From positions 1-42,894 of the forward strand of contig CAYYNT010000033.1 of assembly GCA_964473155.1 (NCBI GenBank): a stretch of 42,894 nucleotides of DNA. The letters run 5' to 3'. Positions 35,483 to 42,630 of this stretch are shown one piece after another. This DNA is from JAJFUG01 sp964473155 (GTDB taxonomy: Bacteria; Gemmatimonadota; Glassbacteria; GWA2-58-10). Position 1 is the stretch's first letter. Each line of letters begins with the position of its first letter. The position numbers and the translations under genes were made by a program. Under the pieces are notes generated by a model. That model made no database searches. It was not told where the DNA came from and saw only the letters and a program-made list of their open reading frames with translations.

Positions 35483-36634
35483 TCAGTCATAAAAACGCGT
35501 GTGAAGTCCGAAAAGCTGAACAAGCAGGCCGAAAGCGTCGGAGACGTCACAGCGCCCGTCGCCGTTGCGGTCCAGCCTGGAATCGGTTGGATCGCGGCGG
35601 GCGCGGATAAGGAATGCGAGCATGTCTTTGAGGCCGGGACGGCCGTTGCCGTCGAAATCGTATTTCGCCGGAGCGGCCATGGACAGGACCTCCTCCTCGC
35701 GCTCTATGCGAATGTCATCCACGCAGACGCTCTGCGGATTTTTCGCCCCCGGGCCGATATAAGGCAGCATCAGGAACTGGTTGATTTTCATCCCGGCGCT
35801 GGCCCCGGTGCGGAACAGGATGTCCTCGTAAGCCATGATCAGACGGCCGTCCATCCACCAGCGGAACACGCCGTTGTTGATCCCCTTGCCGTCCACAATG
35901 CTGTTGAGCTGGAAATGGACTTTCATCCTGTGCCAGTCGCCCTTGTAGAAAGGGCCTCGCTGTTCGGAAATGTAAAGGGAATCGGAATCCCATGTTTTCC
36001 CGTTGACCCACGTGGCGCCCGACTGGTACAGGTCATCCGGGTATCCGTCGCTCGAACCGTTGCCTCCGGCCACGGCGCGGTTTTCGGATATTCCGGTCAG
36101 GTCCTGGCGCAGGTGCGCGGTGTCGATATTCTGGCCGTCCTGGATGCCGAATTTCAGCCGTCCGTCCACCGTTTCCACGTAGACAGTCAGATGTGTCCAG
36201 GCCGGGCCATCAAACGCCCCGTTCCGGCTGGTCATGAACAGGAACATGTGCGGGTGCCAGCCCAGCCCGGTCCAGGACCAGTCCTCGCTGTAACGGATGG
36301 AGAAGCTGAAAGTGATCCCCTCGCAGGGTTCCAGCAGCACCCGTCCGCCCTTGCCGCCCGGCAGAGCGTCACCGGAATTGTACCAGCGCCAGATACAGGC
36401 GCGCTGCCCCTCGGGCGCGGCCGCCGAGGAAGATGTTTCCAGCGATGGGCCATCGTACCAGCCGCGGGAGGCCCAGTCATCGTTCTCGAAGCCCTCGACA
36501 AACGGCAGGCTCACGGGTGCCTGTGCGGTCAGATATCCGGGGTTTCCTATGAGCAGGACAAGGCCGGTGATTATACCGGGAGCCAGCCGCGCCAGGGATG
36601 GAAAAACCCTCGGGATCAGTTTATGACCGGTCAT
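35483..36634 (-). CDS. secreted concanavalin-A-like protein with C-terminal dockerin-like module
   Basis: 383 residues, signal peptide up to about residue 38, GGAG seven bases before the ATG. Residues ~40-312 follow the jelly-roll pattern of the paralogue (LPFVEGFENDDWASRGWYDGP, ITFSFSIRYSEDWSWTG, KGDWHRMKVHFQLNS, INQFLMLPYIGPG). The last ~60 residues add two EF-hand-like calcium loops: D326-x-D-x-N-G...D337 (DFDGNGRPGLKD) and D355-x-N-x-D-G...D366 (DRNGDGRCDVSD), spaced as in type I dockerins. Dockerins bind cohesins of a scaffold or surface protein; no cohesin is in this window. It lies 68 bases before its paralogue and 52 bases after the esterase gene, same strand. Confidence 0.8.
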   Translation of the reverse strand: MTGHKLIPRVFPSLARLAPGIITGLVLLIGNPGYLTAQAPVSLPFVEGFENDDWASRGWYDGPSLETSSSAAAPEGQRACIWRWYNSGDALPGGKGGRVLLEPCEGITFSFSIRYSEDWSWTGLGWHPHMFLFMTSRNGAFDGPAWTHLTVYVETVDGRLKFGIQDGQNIDTAHLRQDLTGISENRAVAGGNGSSDGYPDDLYQSGATWVNGKTWDSDSLYISEQRGPFYKGDWHRMKVHFQLNSIVDGKGINNGVFRWWMDGRLIMAYEDILFRTGASAGMKINQFLMLPYIGPGAKNPQSVCVDDIRIEREEEVLSMAAPAKYDFDGNGRPGLKDMLAFLIRARRDPTDSRLDRNGDGRCDVSDAFGLLVQLFGLHTRFYD

Positions 36635-36686
36635 ATTCTTACTCCGTGGAGTCAGACTTCTGGAGACTGGATTTATTCAAATCAGT

Positions 36687-38717
36687 TCATTCCGGCGGCA
36701 AATTCAGCGCCTGCGGGACAGTAGCCACCCGGCGCATCTGTTTTCCGGCGCCGTAAAGCTCGTATATGCTTCGAGTGAAATCGAACCCCTGAATCTCATC
36801 GGTGATAAAATCCAGTTCACGCGGGGCTAACATGGCAAACGCCTCCGGAATGTCGGTCGTGCGCAGGACATTCAGCAGGTAAGCGCCCTCGCGGTGCGTG
36901 CGCAGCGGATCCTTGACAATCACGCGGGTCACCCGCGGGTCAAGCAGCGCGGCGTAGGCGGCCAGGACAGCCTGCTCGCCCTTGCCCACCAGGGTGAACT
37001 CCTTCCCGCTGAACCAGGGCTGGCCGCACAGATAATCCACGGCGCAGAGGATGTCATGCACGCGCATCTCGGCCACTGAGCGGCCGATCAGCATGGCGTC
37101 GCGCTCGAACTTGCGGCGGTCGTTGCCGTTCCAGACCTGGGTCCCGATCCCGCGCGGGAACACCATGTGGCGGCTGCCGGCGTAGCCCGCGAACGGGTAG
37201 GCTTTCATGAAGTTCCAGATTCCCATGTCCTCGTTCTCGCCCGGAGCGGCCACGTAGAGGACCGCATTCTGTTTCGGGCCGTCGGATTGCGGCACATACG
37301 AGATCAGGCCGGTCAGGATGCCCGGCTCGGTCTCCAGGATCACCCCGCCGTGGCCCCCGGTGGAGGCCACTTTCCACTCGCGCTTTGCGGGCATGTTGCG
37401 GAAAGTATGCTCGTTCAGCTTGCCCAGCACCTCGGCGCGGCGGCGCTCCCAGGAGGGCAGATCACCGTACGAGCCGGTCCGGGCCACGGGGATAAGGAGG
37501 TGCTGGATGCGGTCGTTGATATTGGCCGGGTGCTTGCCGTGCTGTCCGCCCAGAGCGCCAAGCTGAGCATCCGGCACCGTATCGAAAGCCGTCTCGTGGA
37601 TTTCCTTCTTCCTCCCGAAAAGCATCTTCTCGCTGAAAGCCACGGCCCGCTCCCGCTGCTCGCGGGTGTAGTCGTGCGGCCCTGGGACCACCAACATGCC
37701 GGTTTTCTCGCCCAGCCCGTACCAGCCGAAAATGCTCGTCACGCGGCTGTTCACTTCCTCGTATCCCAGGCGCGGGTAGTAGCCGTCGCCGGAGGAACAG
37801 AACAGGAACAGCGGCCGCGGGGCGATTATCCCGGCCAGGCTGGGCCAGTCCAGACGGTAGGTGTTGATGAAATAGGCGCAGTCGCAGGCCATGCGCTGAA
37901 GGTCGAGCTTGACGTGCGCGGCTATCGTACCGGTGGCGGCGGCTGGCTGCACCACGGCGAAACGCTCATCCGCGGCCCCGGCCATCCAGCTCAGGTGCCC
38001 GCCGCCCGAGACCCCGTTGACTGTCAGCCGCCTGCCGTCGACATCCTTGCGGCTCAACAGGTAATCCACTCCGCGCATGGCGTTCCAGACCTCGATCCCG
38101 ATAGGCGTGTAGCCGCGGGCAAACCAGTCGAACTGGTCCCAGGCGTGCGTGCCGCGGTGCACTCCGAACACCTCGGCCACCTGGACCGGATCGGTCATCA
38201 GCACGATATAGCCCGCGCGCGCCCATGAAATGGCGTATTTCTGGCACAGGGCCTTGGCCCCGTATTCGTTGGAGGAGTGTCCGGGGCCCCAGACCACGGC
38301 CGGGAAAGGCCCCCGGCCCTTTTTCGGACGGTAGAGGTTCGCCGTGCAGTAGAACCCCGGCAGGCTCTGGAAATACAGCACCTCGATCGTGTATTCGGGG
38401 CGGTCGACTGTCCGGACCACCGTAACATCGAGCGGCGAGCGCTCGGGCAGCGGGTCGAGGCCCAGACTGAACATGAACTCACGCTTCAGGGCCGGGCGCT
38501 CGCGCTCCAGCTTCTCCCTGGTATCGATCCGCTCCCAGGCCTCGCGGGTGACTTTTTCGGCCTCGCGGTCAAGAAACGCGCTCATCCGCTCCGGACTGAC
38601 CGCCACGGTTTCCGGGCTGAGGTTTTCCTGGGCGGCGGCAGGAAGGGCAGAGAGGAAAACGGAAGCGAATGCTGCGGCGAGGAAGCGTATGGCTCTGGAC
38701 AACAGAAGAGAGGTCAT
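36687..38717 (-). CDS. secreted acetyl-esterase-like double alpha/beta-hydrolase
   Basis: 676 residues with a signal peptide (...FASVFLSALPAAAQ); GGAGA lies just before the ATG. The first half (~70-370) is an alpha/beta-hydrolase of the acetyl xylan esterase type: FPAVVWGPGHSSNE, the elbow GVSGG with nucleophile Ser237, Asp311 in CSSGDGYY and His348 in VPGPHDY complete a plausible triad. The second half (~450-640) repeats the fold (HDILCAVDYLCGQPWFSGKEF then LVGKGEQAVLAAYAALLDPRV), but the elbow reads GKGEQ, so its nucleophile is gone. It probably removes acetyl or other ester groups from a polysaccharide. It heads a three-gene unit with the two concanavalin-A-like genes. Confidence 0.8.
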   Translation of the reverse strand: MTSLLLSRAIRFLAAAFASVFLSALPAAAQENLSPETVAVSPERMSAFLDREAEKVTREAWERIDTREKLERERPALKREFMFSLGLDPLPERSPLDVTVVRTVDRPEYTIEVLYFQSLPGFYCTANLYRPKKGRGPFPAVVWGPGHSSNEYGAKALCQKYAISWARAGYIVLMTDPVQVAEVFGVHRGTHAWDQFDWFARGYTPIGIEVWNAMRGVDYLLSRKDVDGRRLTVNGVSGGGHLSWMAGAADERFAVVQPAAATGTIAAHVKLDLQRMACDCAYFINTYRLDWPSLAGIIAPRPLFLFCSSGDGYYPRLGYEEVNSRVTSIFGWYGLGEKTGMLVVPGPHDYTREQRERAVAFSEKMLFGRKKEIHETAFDTVPDAQLGALGGQHGKHPANINDRIQHLLIPVARTGSYGDLPSWERRRAEVLGKLNEHTFRNMPAKREWKVASTGGHGGVILETEPGILTGLISYVPQSDGPKQNAVLYVAAPGENEDMGIWNFMKAYPFAGYAGSRHMVFPRGIGTQVWNGNDRRKFERDAMLIGRSVAEMRVHDILCAVDYLCGQPWFSGKEFTLVGKGEQAVLAAYAALLDPRVTRVIVKDPLRTHREGAYLLNVLRTTDIPEAFAMLAPRELDFITDEIQGFDFTRSIYELYGAGKQMRRVATVPQALNLPPE

Positions 38718-39109
38718 CGGGTTCTCCCGCGTTCAGGGGGGATTCTCATTTCAGCAAAAGGCAGTGGCGGAAATGAGAATAGAGGCATGGAGATGTATTT
38801 TTAACTTATTATTAACAATGGTGTTAACGCAATTTCTACTGATCTGTGCAGAAAGAATGCAATAAACGTGCAACAAAAAGGGCGCGGCAACCATACACAG
38901 GCATGATTTTTTGAGGGATAAATGCACGGCTTTTCCGTTGAAGTGGATGTCGCGGCAACGCGATCTTGCCGGATGCGGCGGAACGGATTAAATTCAAGCG
39001 GGGACATTCCTGTCAGCGGCCATTATGCGGGCCGGGAGAGGAACGTCTCCGCGGAAGCAGCCGCCGGACGGGCGAAGCAGGGATTCACGGTAAACGCGGA
39101 GGTTATGAA
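38718..39109. promoter_or_regulatory. divergent gap between esterase and DUF1232 genes
   Basis: This 392-base region has no convincing gene. Its left half (38790-38900) is AT-rich and includes TTAAC-6-GTTAA at about 38813-38828, a possible operator. It should hold promoters for the esterase unit (minus strand) and the DUF1232 gene (plus strand); boxes could not be assigned. Confidence 0.35.
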
Positions 39110-39661
39110 ATGGCAGGGTTCTACGATACTATCCGGAGCTGGATTCTGGAGCGCGCCGGGCGCTGTCCCGGCGGGATGGTGAAAGCCGCGGCAGAGCTGG
39201 CGCTTCTTCTGCCGGACATCCTGGCGCTGACCGGCCGGGTGATCCTGGACAAGCGCGTGCCGCGCGCCCTGCGTATCAAGATCGCCATGTTGGCGGCGTA
39301 CCTGTCCAGCCCGCTGGACATTCTGCCCGAGGGCCTTCTGGGACCGCTGGGGCTGCTGGACGATATAGTCGTGGCGGCGTTCGCGGTAAACCGTCTGCTG
39401 GAGGAGGTGGAGCCGGAGATACTGGCCGAGCACTGGCCGGGAAGGCCGGAGAGCCTGGATTCTCTGCGCGAGCTGTCGGCCCTGGTGAGCGGGGTTTTCT
39501 CCACCCGGCTGGGGGCGGGCCTGGCGCACTGGTTCGGCGGCGGAAAGGTGGCTAAGACTGTGACGACCCAGGACGCAGCGCGGCCGGAACTGAGCCTGGT
39601 CAGCGAAGAGAAAGAAAGCGAAGAAGATCAGGTAGCGAGGTGCCGAGCAGCAGGATTGTGA
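39110..39661 (+). CDS. DUF1232 (YkvA-like) membrane-associated protein
   Basis: 183 residues from ATG 39110, which has GGAGG seven bases before it; the frame is open further upstream but without a comparable site. The DUF1232 core is at ~55-97: RIKIAMLAAYLSSPLDILPE followed by GLLGPLGLLDD and IVVAAFAVNRLL. Members are small, widespread proteins of unknown function, probably membrane-associated. The last ~85 residues are outside the domain and end in an acidic tail. Its 3' end overlaps the convergent zinc-ribbon gene by 62 bases. It is not obviously linked to glycan use and may mark the edge of the enzyme region. Confidence 0.85.
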   Translation: MAGFYDTIRSWILERAGRCPGGMVKAAAELALLLPDILALTGRVILDKRVPRALRIKIAMLAAYLSSPLDILPEGLLGPLGLLDDIVVAAFAVNRLLEEVEPEILAEHWPGRPESLDSLRELSALVSGVFSTRLGAGLAHWFGGGKVAKTVTTQDAARPELSLVSEEKESEEDQVARCRAAGL

Positions 39662-39797
39662 AGCCGATCAGGGCGAGGATGGCGAACAGGCGGAACATAC
39701 TGCCCCGGCGGCGCGAACCCACCACCACACGCTCCTTGCAGTAGGGGCAGACCTCGGTTCCACTCTCCAGTTCCATTGCGCACCAGGGGCATTCCAT
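39600..39797 (-). CDS. small zinc-ribbon protein with one membrane helix
   Basis: 65 residues from ATG 39797 (GGAG nine bases upstream); a GTG at 39827 would add ten residues. It opens MECPWCAMELESGTEVCPYC, a CxxC...CxxC zinc ribbon, then a basic stretch GSRRRGS and one transmembrane helix (LFAILALIGFTILLLGTSL). The ribbon faces the cytoplasm if the positive-inside rule holds. The first ~25 codons recur at 41468-41545 as a truncated copy and as an eight-residue stump at about 42395-42418, all in the same orientation. Role unknown. Confidence 0.75.
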   Translation of the reverse strand: MECPWCAMELESGTEVCPYCKERVVVGSRRRGSMFRLFAILALIGFTILLLGTSLPDLLRFLSLR

Positions 39798-39992
39798 GGG
39801 AACATGCTCCGCTGAAATGAAATCCACCGGAAAAAGATATCAAGCGGATACGGATGATTTACATCCTGAATATGCATCATAAAAGAATACAGGTCCAGGT
39901 ATTTGATTCTTCAAACCTGAAAAATTGGGTAATTGTAACTGCGGGTCAGCGTTATCTTCCTGAGATCGACTATTTTTATTCCAGGAGAAAAG

Positions 39993-41339
39993 ATGAAGAA
40001 CCGATACCTGTTTTTCTCTCTGATACTGCTGTTTGCTTCGGGGATTCACCTGGATGCGGCCGGCGCTCAGACTATGGTGCTGAGGGCTGGAGTGGCAAAG
40101 ACTGATATTACACCATCGGAAAATGTTTTTCTGGGCGGATACGACTTGCGAACCGGGCCGTCGACCGGAGTATATGGAAAAATTTACGTCAATGCGCTGG
40201 TGTTCGATAATACGATTGACAGGGTATTATTCCTTGAAGCCAACCTGCTTTTCTTTGGCTCCGATTCGATCCGTAAAAGAATATCCGAGGCAACTGGAAT
40301 ACCTTACGTAAATATAATAGCCGGAGCCGCCCACAATCATTCCGCACCGCTTACCGGCCATCAGAACGATAATACGCAGTGGAGCGGACAGCTTGAGGAA
40401 AAGGTCATTTCAACGGTAAAAAAAGCACTGAATGATCTCGAAGCGGTAAAGATCGGCGGCGGTGCCGGACATTCCCGCATTGCCATGAACAGACGGAAAA
40501 GGATGGTAGACACTCTATCGTACGATACATGGGATGAAAACAACACCAGCCAGTCATACGGGAAAGCAAAGACAGATAATCCGGTGAAAATCCGGGAATT
40601 TGCGGGTGTGATTCGCCTTGGAGCAAATCCCGAGGGGCCCATCGATGATGAGGTCGGGGTGTTCAGAATTGACAGACTGTCCGGGGAACCAAAAGCCGTA
40701 TTCATCAATTATGCCTGTCACGGGACCTCTCTGGGAGGAAGGAATACAGTCATCAGTCCTGAATGGATGGGACACATGCTTGAGTACGTTGAAGCTAATG
40801 TTCCCGGAGTCATCGGTATTTTCGCGCAGGGAGCCGCCGGAGACATAAACCCACGGTTCGTCGGCGGTCTTGACGGGTGTGTCGATAATCTGGAGAATAC
40901 GGCCAGGCTGGGCTGCGAGATCGGCAGGGAAGCAGTCAGGGTCTATAACTCGATTGTTACGGTCCTGCCCGGCGATCCCAGGATAAGGCTGGTCCATGAG
41001 GATATCCTCTGTCCGCGTGCGTACAGGCTTTTGAGCGCTGATTTCACCCACCCATATATAGCAGTCCCGACTACTGCAATAAGGATCGATGAATTCACTT
41101 GGGTTACATTCCCCGGGGAGATGTTTCACCAAATCGGGCAGAGAATCAAGTCAAGCACGCATTCGAAGTATTCTTATCTGGTGGGATACTGCGGCGACGG
41201 CTCCGGGCTGGTGGGTTATCTGCCTACCCGGCAGGCTTTCAGCGAGGGCGGTTACGAGCCTTCCAGTTCCCGCTTTGATCCCGTTTCTGAGAATATCTAC
41301 GTCGCGGCAGTGAATAAAATGTTAATGCGTTTGTATTGA
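39993..41339 (+). CDS. secreted neutral-ceramidase-like hydrolase
   Basis: 448 residues with a signal peptide (MKNRYLFFSLILLFASGIHL...); AGGAG is five bases before the ATG. It matches the N-terminal domain of neutral/alkaline ceramidases: AGVAKTDITPSE...LGGY at the start, AAHNHSAP (His114/His116), NYACHGTSLG (His243), FAQGAAGDINP (278-287), FPGE (Glu376) and a late GYLPTRQAF...GGY. The zinc ligands of the family seem kept. The nucleophilic serine of true ceramidases, expected in QSN-x-GD, is replaced here by QGAAGD. It also lacks the C-terminal immunoglobulin-like domain, being far shorter than ~650 residues. So another amide or ester may be the substrate. Base composition is AT-richer than the left part of the window, which suggests separate acquisition. 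Confidence 0.8.
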   Translation: MKNRYLFFSLILLFASGIHLDAAGAQTMVLRAGVAKTDITPSENVFLGGYDLRTGPSTGVYGKIYVNALVFDNTIDRVLFLEANLLFFGSDSIRKRISEATGIPYVNIIAGAAHNHSAPLTGHQNDNTQWSGQLEEKVISTVKKALNDLEAVKIGGGAGHSRIAMNRRKRMVDTLSYDTWDENNTSQSYGKAKTDNPVKIREFAGVIRLGANPEGPIDDEVGVFRIDRLSGEPKAVFINYACHGTSLGGRNTVISPEWMGHMLEYVEANVPGVIGIFAQGAAGDINPRFVGGLDGCVDNLENTARLGCEIGREAVRVYNSIVTVLPGDPRIRLVHEDILCPRAYRLLSADFTHPYIAVPTTAIRIDEFTWVTFPGEMFHQIGQRIKSSTHSKYSYLVGYCGDGSGLVGYLPTRQAFSEGGYEPSSSRFDPVSENIYVAAVNKMLMRLY

Positions 41340-41364
41340 AGCTTTGTCTGCCGCGGCTTGCCTC

Positions 41365-41438
41365 GGCTCTCACCCCAAACAAGACGGGCGAACACGAGGT
41401 TCGCCCATTCGACCGAAAAGATAGGCGGTGAGAGAGCC
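41365..41438. terminator. nested hairpin between convergent genes
   Basis: An inner stem GGGCGAAC-5-GTTCGCCC (41386-41406) lies inside an outer stem CTCTCACC/GGTGAGAG (41367-41374 with 41427-41434). It follows the ceramidase-like stop by about 26 bases and could end transcription from both sides. The inner stem also resembles a common dispersed hairpin repeat, so it may instead be a repeat copy. Confidence 0.5.
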
Positions 41439-41467
41439 ACACGTGTTACACTCCCCCCGGTGCGAAC

Positions 41468-41545
41468 TCACAACTCGCGCTCCTTGCAGCAGGGGCAGAC
41501 CTCGGTTTCCGGCTCCAGCTCCATTGCGCACCAGGGGCATACCAT
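41468..41545 (-). pseudogene. truncated zinc-ribbon copy (25 codons)
   Basis: An ATG frame of 25 codons reads MVCPWCAMELEPETEVCPCC and ends KEREL-stop. It is homologous at DNA level to the first 25 codons of the zinc-ribbon gene at 39600-39797 and keeps the four key cysteines. It has lost the basic stretch and membrane helix. AGGAG stands about five bases upstream, so a mini-protein could still be made. After the stop the DNA still resembles the full gene for about 20 bases (GTTCGCACCGG against GTTCGCGCCGCCGG), which supports decay by mutation more than design. Confidence 0.6.
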
Positions 41546-41577
41546 GGGGACTCCTTGATATCAAATAAATAGACGGA

Positions 41578-41946
41578 TTACTTTGCCGTCGCCGCGGCTG
41601 CAAAACCTATAGCTGCGAAACATCCTCCTACAACGATAAGCGTGTAGCCAAAGGCTTTTACCAGAGGTGAAACCCTTGTCTTGACTTTGACTATGATTTC
41701 AGTCCTGATTTTTATTTCGCCGGATTTTGTCTGCAATACGATAGTATCCTTGTCGCATCCGATCAAACGGCCTTGATACTGTCTTTTTTCAGTGCATTTG
41801 ACAACCAAATCCTTGTTTTTCAGGTTCGAATAGAAGTATTCGACCTCGTTTTTAGATTCAGCGGCTTCGGCTGCGTAACTCAATGTGTGGCAAATTATCA
41901 AAAAAAACGCAATCAACTGAAATGTGCAGCGCAAGTTAGTAAACAT
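41578..41946 (-). CDS. small secreted/membrane protein with an Sm-like beta segment
   Basis: 122 residues from ATG 41946, chosen because GGAG lies eight bases upstream; an ATG at 41973 would overlap the preceding stop codon (ATGA) and add nine residues. Signal sequence MFTNLRCTFQLIAFFLIICHTLS. Next comes a short beta-rich segment, KDLVVKCTEKRQYQGRLIGC then KDTIVLQTKSGEIKIRTEI, with the rhythm of an Sm-like/SH3-type barrel, then a glycine- and alanine-rich membrane helix (YTLIVVGGCFAAIGFAAAATA). I do not recognise the family. It is paired with the next gene, which has the same three-part plan. The DNA is clearly AT-richer than the glycan genes. Confidence 0.65.
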   Translation of the reverse strand: MFTNLRCTFQLIAFFLIICHTLSYAAEAAESKNEVEYFYSNLKNKDLVVKCTEKRQYQGRLIGCDKDTIVLQTKSGEIKIRTEIIVKVKTRVSPLVKAFGYTLIVVGGCFAAIGFAAAATAK

Positions 41947-41969
41947 TCGAGATACTCCGCGAAAGTATA

Positions 41970-42395
41970 TCATCGGAGAGACATACCGAGATATCCCGTA
42001 ACGATTGCACCGATGATCAACCAGTAAATTGCAGTGCTGTTATCGATTTTGGCCAGACGGACTTTTTCGATCCGGCTCCATTCAAGCTTGACTTTTTCAT
42101 CATTAGTTAAGGTGAGGCCGGTGCTTTTTTTTACCGTTATCAGCACTCCATTATCACTAAGCTCAACCTTGCCAGATAATACAGTGCTGTCTGACAGAGT
42201 AATTTCGAGAGGCATGTTTTTCCAACGGCCGATCAGATGTTTCAGCGTGGTAGTGTCTTTTTGGAGATTCTCGCCTTTGCCATTTTGAAGAGAATCTGCA
42301 ACAACGGATGAGTTGGAAGAATCAGACGAAATCTGCGCTTTTAAAGCGCCTTGCCATATACAAAGCAGAAGCAATGTCAATGCAAGCTTTTTCAT
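41970..42395 (-). CDS. small secreted/membrane protein with an Sm-like beta segment, partner
   Basis: 141 residues; signal peptide MKKLALTLLLLCIWQGALKA. A Ser/Asn-rich linker follows, then a beta-rich segment (MPLEITLSDSTVLSGKVELS, NGVLITVKKSTGLTL, VKLEWSRIEKVRLAKI) of Sm-like or LSm rhythm and a C-terminal membrane helix (IYWLIIGAIVTGYLGMSL). GGAG five bases upstream of the ATG falls within a remnant of the zinc-ribbon gene, whose short frame ends at a TGA overlapping this ATG. It lies 23 bases before its partner gene. Family not recognised; membrane-anchored periplasmic localisation is likely. Confidence 0.65.
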   Translation of the reverse strand: MKKLALTLLLLCIWQGALKAQISSDSSNSSVVADSLQNGKGENLQKDTTTLKHLIGRWKNMPLEITLSDSTVLSGKVELSDNGVLITVKKSTGLTLTNDEKVKLEWSRIEKVRLAKIDNSTAIYWLIIGAIVTGYLGMSLR

Positions 42396-42418
42396 TCAAG
42401 CTCCATCGCACACCAGGG
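42392..42418 (-). pseudogene. zinc-ribbon gene stump (PWCAMELE)
   Basis: On the minus strand the codons CCC TGG TGT GCG ATG GAG CTT GAA TGA encode PWCAMELE-stop, matching the start of the zinc-ribbon gene at 39797. The 5' end of the gene is replaced by palindrome copy 4; both sequences share TGCCCC at the junction. The TGA overlaps the ATG of the downstream 141-aa gene. Confidence 0.5.
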
Positions 42419-42439
42419 GGGCACGGCGCGCCGTGCCCT
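42418..42439. repeat. 22-bp palindrome, copy 4 (one mismatch)
   Basis: Same as copies 1-3 except that the last base is T instead of C. It directly abuts the zinc-ribbon stump on its left and the C-tract repeat on its right. Confidence 0.75.
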
Positions 42440-42443
42440 TTTT

Positions 42444-42540
42444 AATCCCCCTCGATCCCCCTTTGGGAAAGGGGGAGGCGTTTGCGACAACCGTTGGGCG
42501 TGGATTTCCCCTCTTTACAAAGGGGGGCAGGGGGGATTGA
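42444..42540. repeat. 97-bp inverted-repeat element with C/G tracts
   Basis: The left end AATCCCCCTCGATCCCCCTT and the inverted right end AATCCCCCCTGCCCCCCTTT form imperfect inverted repeats of ~30 bp, each enclosing a TTTG..AAAG turn. There is no coding content. This is a MITE- or REP-like dispersed repeat; similar C-tract repeats are common in many environmental genomes. Confidence 0.6.
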
Positions 42541-42583
42541 ATCTGAATAATTAAAATTGTATATCACAAATTGATAAGTATGC

Positions 42584-42605
42584 GGGGTACGGCATGCCTT
42601 GCCAC
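42584..42605. repeat. decayed copy 5 of the 22-bp palindrome
   Basis: GGGGTACGGCATGCCTTGCC resembles the palindrome of copies 1-4, with several changes including AT for GC in the centre. Confidence 0.45.
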
Positions 42606-42630
42606 CACACGAGAAAATCCGCTTACGTTT

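Noticed and set aside
202..38717. A classical Bacteroidetes polysaccharide utilisation locus with SusC/SusD
   Set aside because: No TonB-dependent receptor and no SusD-like lipoprotein is present; the lipoproteins here are propellers and a GH42-like enzyme.
39993..41339. True neutral ceramidase assignment
   Set aside because: The family's serine nucleophile motif and the C-terminal domain are missing, so only the fold-level label is justified.
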